Shown here: positions 5,679-8,357 of the stretch, piece by piece
Numbering within the stretch: the first letter of the stretch is position 1
Layout of the letters: each line of letters starts with the position of its first letter
Assembly (NCBI GenBank): GCA_021812265.1
Contig: JAKAOI010000074.1
Span: forward strand, 1-8,357
Direction of reading: 5' to 3'
From: Chloroflexota bacterium
GTDB taxonomy: Bacteria; Chloroflexota; Ktedonobacteria; Ktedonobacterales; JACDGC01
Length of the DNA stretch: 8,357 nt
Made by a program: the position numbers and the translations under genes
The notes under the pieces: generated by a model
The model's database searches: none
Seen by the model: only the letters and a program-made list of their open reading frames with translations
What the model was told of the DNA's origin: nothing

Positions 5679-7139
5679 TCATTCTGCAGCCGTCATAGCG
5701 TCGCGAGCCTGCCGACGGGCGCGATGTACAGTCGCCAGCGCTGCCTTGGCGCTATTCATAGTTTCAGTTCCCTGTTCAGTAAATTTTTCCATGCAGAAGC
5801 GTTGTGTAATAGGGTGCATCCATACGTTTGGGTTGGTTTCCTGAATCGTTTGTGTTTGCAGCAAACCAAGCTGAATCATCGACTCGATATCGCTGCGCGC
5901 ATCAGAAACCGACACTCCCGAAACAGAAGACACCACTGCGCAGGCGGTTTCTATGGAAAACAATGAATCTTCAAACACACCGAGAAGCGCAAAAATGCGC
6001 TGAGGTCGAGGAAATAATTTCGCTACAATATACGCCAGCGTTTTACTGCCCGCCAATTGAATATCACCCGGCGGATACACGGCAGAGCCAAGTTCTGCCG
6101 CCAATTTTGCCAGCGACATATTGCTTTGGGCGGCGTATCCAGCCACAACACGCAACGCAATCGGCAGAGAAGAAACATTGGCGCAAATAGCCTTGATTGC
6201 GTCGTAATCCGTTGAAACAGCCGGCCTGCCCCAATATTCCATCCATCCGCGAAACACATCCATTGCCTCATCCGTTTGCAGCATTTCTATTGCAAGCTCA
6301 TGTATCTCAGGGATATTCCAATCTGCCGCGCTTGTAATAACCAACGCGGGGCCAACGCCATGCGCGTCACGCGCGGTAAGAACAGCCATTGCGCGTAAAA
6401 TCGGAAAATCTTCCGGCACAGAATCCAACCAAAACACCATTTGCTTTCCGCGAACTAAATCGGCGACCGCTTGTTCACCCATGCGCAAGGTAGTAGTCAT
6501 AGCTACCGCGGGACCGCCAAGACGATCTAACACTTCAATCAGCAGGCGGCGCAATCCTTTATCGCCGTGCAGTTCAGATCCTATATGCCAAGAATAGCCA
6601 TCGGGAAACGTATTTTCCAGCATATGCGCCTCAAACGCGCGATTTATCAGCGTGCTTTTACCGGAACCATTCGGCCCGATTATTGCCAGCGCAGTCATGC
6701 CTTTCATATGGCGCAACTCTGCGGCAACGCGATCCAACTCTGTTTCCCTGCTAATAAACACAGGAACCGGATCGGGCAAACGCAGCAGCATTTCCGGAGC
6801 CAAAACCAGCGGAATTTCTTCGGGCGGCGTTTCAACAGCAGGTTGCGTATGTTGTTCTTCCGGGGGAGCAATTGTTTCCGGTTTTACAGCCGCTGTTTCG
6901 GATATCGGCGCGTTTTCGCGGCGCGGTAGTTGCGGCGGAGGCAAAGAAATGACGGTAATCTTGCGCTTAGGCAGAGCCTGTGTTATTCCGGCGACAACCG
7001 CTAAAGAAACAATTGTCAGCGCTAAAATCGTTAACAGCGCCTGATGCGCTTGGGAAACAATAAAAATAAAAATCAAGCCAATAATAAGCGCTCCTGCCGT
7101 AAAAAGCGCTGCCTTCACCGAGAATTTCTGTTGCCGCAT
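5679..7139 (-). CDS. Membrane-anchored STAND/NB-ARC-like P-loop ATPase
   Basis: A 486-residue protein with two N-terminal membrane helices (about 10-29 and 34-54), then a Pro/Glu-rich linker (about 65-125). A FISRETELDRVAAEL segment (128-142) resembles the lead-in to NB-ARC modules. The P-loop GPNGSGKST (155-163, K161) and Walker B VFWLD (235-239, D239) follow. ALVITSA (265-271) is at the RNBS-B position, but the usual Arg is Ala. LQTDEAMDVF (287-296) and SLPIAL (324-329) match the RNBS-D and GLPLAL motifs. A winged-helix region runs about 369-455, ending in WMHPITQRF, the MHD equivalent. STAND proteins are nucleotide-dependent switches that oligomerise on sensing a signal; no TPR, WD40 or LRR sensor follows, so the sensor may be the linker or a partner. 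Start 7139 has AAAAAGG 9 bases upstream. It lies 80 bases after the kinase gene, which suggests a shared pathway. Family assignment rests on motif order, as Walker A is closer to the ABC-style consensus. Confidence 0.75.
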   Translation of the reverse strand: MRQQKFSVKAALFTAGALIIGLIFIFIVSQAHQALLTILALTIVSLAVVAGITQALPKRKITVISLPPPQLPRRENAPISETAAVKPETIAPPEEQHTQPAVETPPEEIPLVLAPEMLLRLPDPVPVFISRETELDRVAAELRHMKGMTALAIIGPNGSGKSTLINRAFEAHMLENTFPDGYSWHIGSELHGDKGLRRLLIEVLDRLGGPAVAMTTTLRMGEQAVADLVRGKQMVFWLDSVPEDFPILRAMAVLTARDAHGVGPALVITSAADWNIPEIHELAIEMLQTDEAMDVFRGWMEYWGRPAVSTDYDAIKAICANVSSLPIALRVVAGYAAQSNMSLAKLAAELGSAVYPPGDIQLAGSKTLAYIVAKLFPRPQRIFALLGVFEDSLFSIETACAVVSSVSGVSVSDARSDIESMIQLGLLQTQTIQETNPNVWMHPITQRFCMEKFTEQGTETMNSAKAALATVHRARRQARDAMTAAE

Positions 7140-7141
7140 GT

Positions 7142-7149
7142 GTGTACAC
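7142..7149. promoter_or_regulatory. GTGTACAC palindrome next to the ATPase ribosome binding site
   Basis: A perfect 8-base palindrome lies 2 bases from the ATPase start codon and touches its AAAAAGG ribosome site. It shares TGTGTACA with the tandem repeat upstream of the VOC gene (49-56 and 57-64). A common regulator is possible but unproven; an 8-mer can recur by chance. Confidence 0.2.
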
Positions 7150-7164
7150 CTTTTTGAGCGTGCA

Positions 7165-7194
7165 AATATAAAAAATATCTGCTTTTATTGTCTC
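7165..7194 (-). promoter_or_regulatory. Candidate internal promoter for the ATPase gene
   Basis: On the - strand, GAGACA (+ strand 7189-7194, four of six -35 matches) is followed after 18 bases by TATATT (7165-7170, five of six -10 matches). This lies in the 80-base gap between kinase and ATPase. It would allow the ATPase to be made apart from the kinase. Weak evidence. Confidence 0.3.
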
Positions 7195-7219
7195 ATAAAT
7201 GAAGCGTCCTGCCAAGAGT

Positions 7220-8194
7220 TTATAGTGGATATAACATACTGCGCAATTCGGCGGAAAACGGCCAAGTATCAATCGGTTCAATCGTATCACGAAATTGCGC
7301 CCATTCCAGCGCTTCAATCGCTTCTTCTGCTCCGGCAATTCTATCACGCTGTTCACGCTGCAAGCACCGCAATGTTACTTCTTCCAGCGCCGGGCTTACA
7401 GTAGAAACAAAACTGCGCAGCGGTAAAGGATCGGTAAACATACGCCGAGACGCCGCCGCCAAGGGATTTTCACCCTCAAAAGGCAGTTTTCCGGTCAGCA
7501 GTTCGTATAACACAATGCCAAAAGCATATATATCTGCCTGTTTGCCGCCGGGATCTCCCAAAACCTGCTCCGGAGCTAAATAATCGGGAGTGCCCAATAT
7601 TTGTCCCGTTTGTGTTAAAGAAAACAGTGAGGCGCCGTTTAAATCGCGAGCAATACCAAAATCACCAAGCTTGGCGATAACATGGGTATCCGCGTCTAAA
7701 AGCATAATATTCTGCGGTTTAATATCCCTGTGTATAATGCCTGCCGAATGAGCGGAACGTATGGCGTCGGCCACTTGCAAAGCAATGGTTAAGGCCCACC
7801 CTTGAGGAACGGGACCGGTTTTGCGTATAAGCTGCTTCAATGTCGGCCCTTGAATATATTCCATACAAAGAAAATCGAGCTTTTCGTGATTGTCAAACAT
7901 CCAGTTAGCCCAATCTTCTTGAATTTGCACAGTCGATTCCCCATAATCAAGCGCGCGGATAATATTCGGATGGTTTAAGCTGGAGACGAGCCTTGCTTCA
8001 CGATGAAACCGCGCTTTAGACACGGTGGTAAGCGGGTTGCCGGGCCGCAGCAACTTCACTGCAACCGCAGCTCCCGTATGACTGTCTTTACATCGCAACA
8101 CGATAGCGGCGCCACCTTGGCCGATTTTTTTTTCGGGGATATAGCGGTTGTCTATCATTGAAGCAGCTTGTGCGCCAGTTTGCGTAGATGGCAT
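7220..8194 (-). CDS. Hanks-type serine/threonine protein kinase, soluble
   Basis: A 324-residue eukaryotic-like kinase with all core motifs: glycine loop GQGGAAIV (25-32), ATP-anchoring K47, helix-C E66, catalytic loop HRDIKPQN (155-162; D157, K159, N162), DFG (178-180), activation loop with T194, T196 and GTPDYLAPE (201-209), and D221. It should transfer phosphate from ATP to Ser/Thr, and activation-loop threonines suggest autophosphorylation. A segment of about 19 residues (87-105), some ten longer than in typical relatives, separates strands 4 and 5. The protein ends about 26 residues after the kinase fold with no membrane span, PASTA, WD40 or FHA domain, so it must meet substrates through partners; the membrane ATPase encoded next is a candidate. 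Start 8194 was chosen over 8230: it has AGGAAA upstream, while the predicted start of transcription (about 8219) lies inside the longer version. Confidence 0.92.
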   Translation of the reverse strand: MPSTQTGAQAASMIDNRYIPEKKIGQGGAAIVLRCKDSHTGAAVAVKLLRPGNPLTTVSKARFHREARLVSSLNHPNIIRALDYGESTVQIQEDWANWMFDNHEKLDFLCMEYIQGPTLKQLIRKTGPVPQGWALTIALQVADAIRSAHSAGIIHRDIKPQNIMLLDADTHVIAKLGDFGIARDLNGASLFSLTQTGQILGTPDYLAPEQVLGDPGGKQADIYAFGIVLYELLTGKLPFEGENPLAAASRRMFTDPLPLRSFVSTVSPALEEVTLRCLQREQRDRIAGAEEAIEALEWAQFRDTIEPIDTWPFSAELRSMLYPL

Positions 8195-8225
8195 TGTTAT
8201 ATTTCCTATTTTTATTTCCCATGCT

Positions 8226-8254
8226 ATCATATATGGATATTTACAAAATGTCTA
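8226..8254 (-). promoter_or_regulatory. Good sigma-70-type promoter for the kinase gene
   Basis: On the - strand, TAGACA (+ strand 8249-8254, five of six -35 matches) and TATGAT (8226-8231, five of six -10 matches) are separated by exactly 17 bases. Transcription would begin near 8219, giving a leader of about 25 bases to ATG 8194. It is the best-scoring promoter by eye in the window and probably drives kinase, ATPase and perhaps the lipoprotein. Confidence 0.6.
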
Positions 8255-8308
8255 GGGGTGTTTTTATAAAAAATTTGAGAATCTCTTTTGTAGAAAAAAA
8301 TCGATTCA

Positions 8309-8327
8309 GGCAGCCATAAAGGCTGCC
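8309..8327. repeat. GGCAGCC/GGCTGCC hairpin upstream of the kinase promoter
   Basis: GGCAGCC (8309-8315) and GGCTGCC (8321-8327) form a perfect 7-bp stem with loop ATAAA. On the - strand it is followed, after 8 bases, by seven T (8294-8300), so it may be an imperfect terminator for a gene entering from the right. A second short stem, TATCT/AGATA (8335-8349), precedes five T on the + strand. No gene is seen in 8195-8357. Confidence 0.4.
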
Positions 8328-8357
8328 CTTACGGTATCTCACAAAGATATTTTTCTT

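Noticed and set aside
6652..7044. 130-codon Ser/Gly-rich open frame on the + strand opposite the ATPase gene
   Set aside because: Composition mirrors the antisense of the Pro/Glu-rich linker and P-loop region; no ribosome site or known motif.
5118..8194. Kinase/STAND/lipoprotein genes as a defined anti-phage defence system
   Set aside because: No effector (nuclease, protease, NADase, pore former) or phage-sensing repeat domain is visible, and no defence or mobile genes flank the group.
1..8357. tRNA, rRNA, CRISPR or replication-origin sequences
   Set aside because: No cloverleaf with a conserved T-arm, no rRNA signature, no regularly spaced repeats and no cluster of DnaA-box-like 9-mers was found by eye.

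Overview
The window reads as ordinary bacterial chromosome, with a convergent layout. Five genes run on the + strand (positions 88-4853) and three on the - strand (8194 down to 5118). They meet in a gene-free stretch at about 4857-5117. Hanks-type Ser/Thr kinase, STAND/NB-ARC-like ATPase, tandem YbjQ-like protein, leucine-catabolism-type enzymes and moderate G+C suggest a soil or environmental lineage such as Chloroflexota or a relative. That placement is inference from gene content, not from a marker gene. Spot-counted coding lines after the first gene are about 48-62% G+C.

Left part: a small, AT-rich VOC-fold gene (88-459) is followed by a 220-base spacer holding a weak promoter and an inverted repeat just after the predicted start of transcription. 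Next comes a translationally coupled pair (ATGA overlap): a methylglutaconyl-CoA-hydratase-like crotonase, then a biotin carboxylase/biotin carrier fusion. These look like LiuC and LiuD of leucine breakdown. The carboxyltransferase partner (LiuB), the acyl-CoA dehydrogenase (LiuA) and the lyase (LiuE) are not next to them.

Middle: an uncharacterised 127-residue protein and a 280-residue protein made of two YbjQ/DUF74-like repeats form a compact two-gene unit. Both have strong GGAGG ribosome binding sites, and the unit ends in a clear intrinsic terminator. Directly after the terminator lies a 133-bp element with 10-bp inverted ends, flanked by a perfect 9-bp direct repeat. This is a convincing MITE-like insertion and the best non-coding find in the window.

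Right part, - strand: a soluble Ser/Thr protein kinase with a good sigma-70-type promoter, then a membrane-anchored STAND-type ATPase with a Pro/Glu-rich linker, then a small lipoprotein with an Ig-like or chagasin-like look. The three could form a signalling unit running from kinase to membrane NTPase to cell-surface protein. This grouping is an inference from order and orientation. No tRNA, rRNA, CRISPR array, transposase or replication origin was seen.
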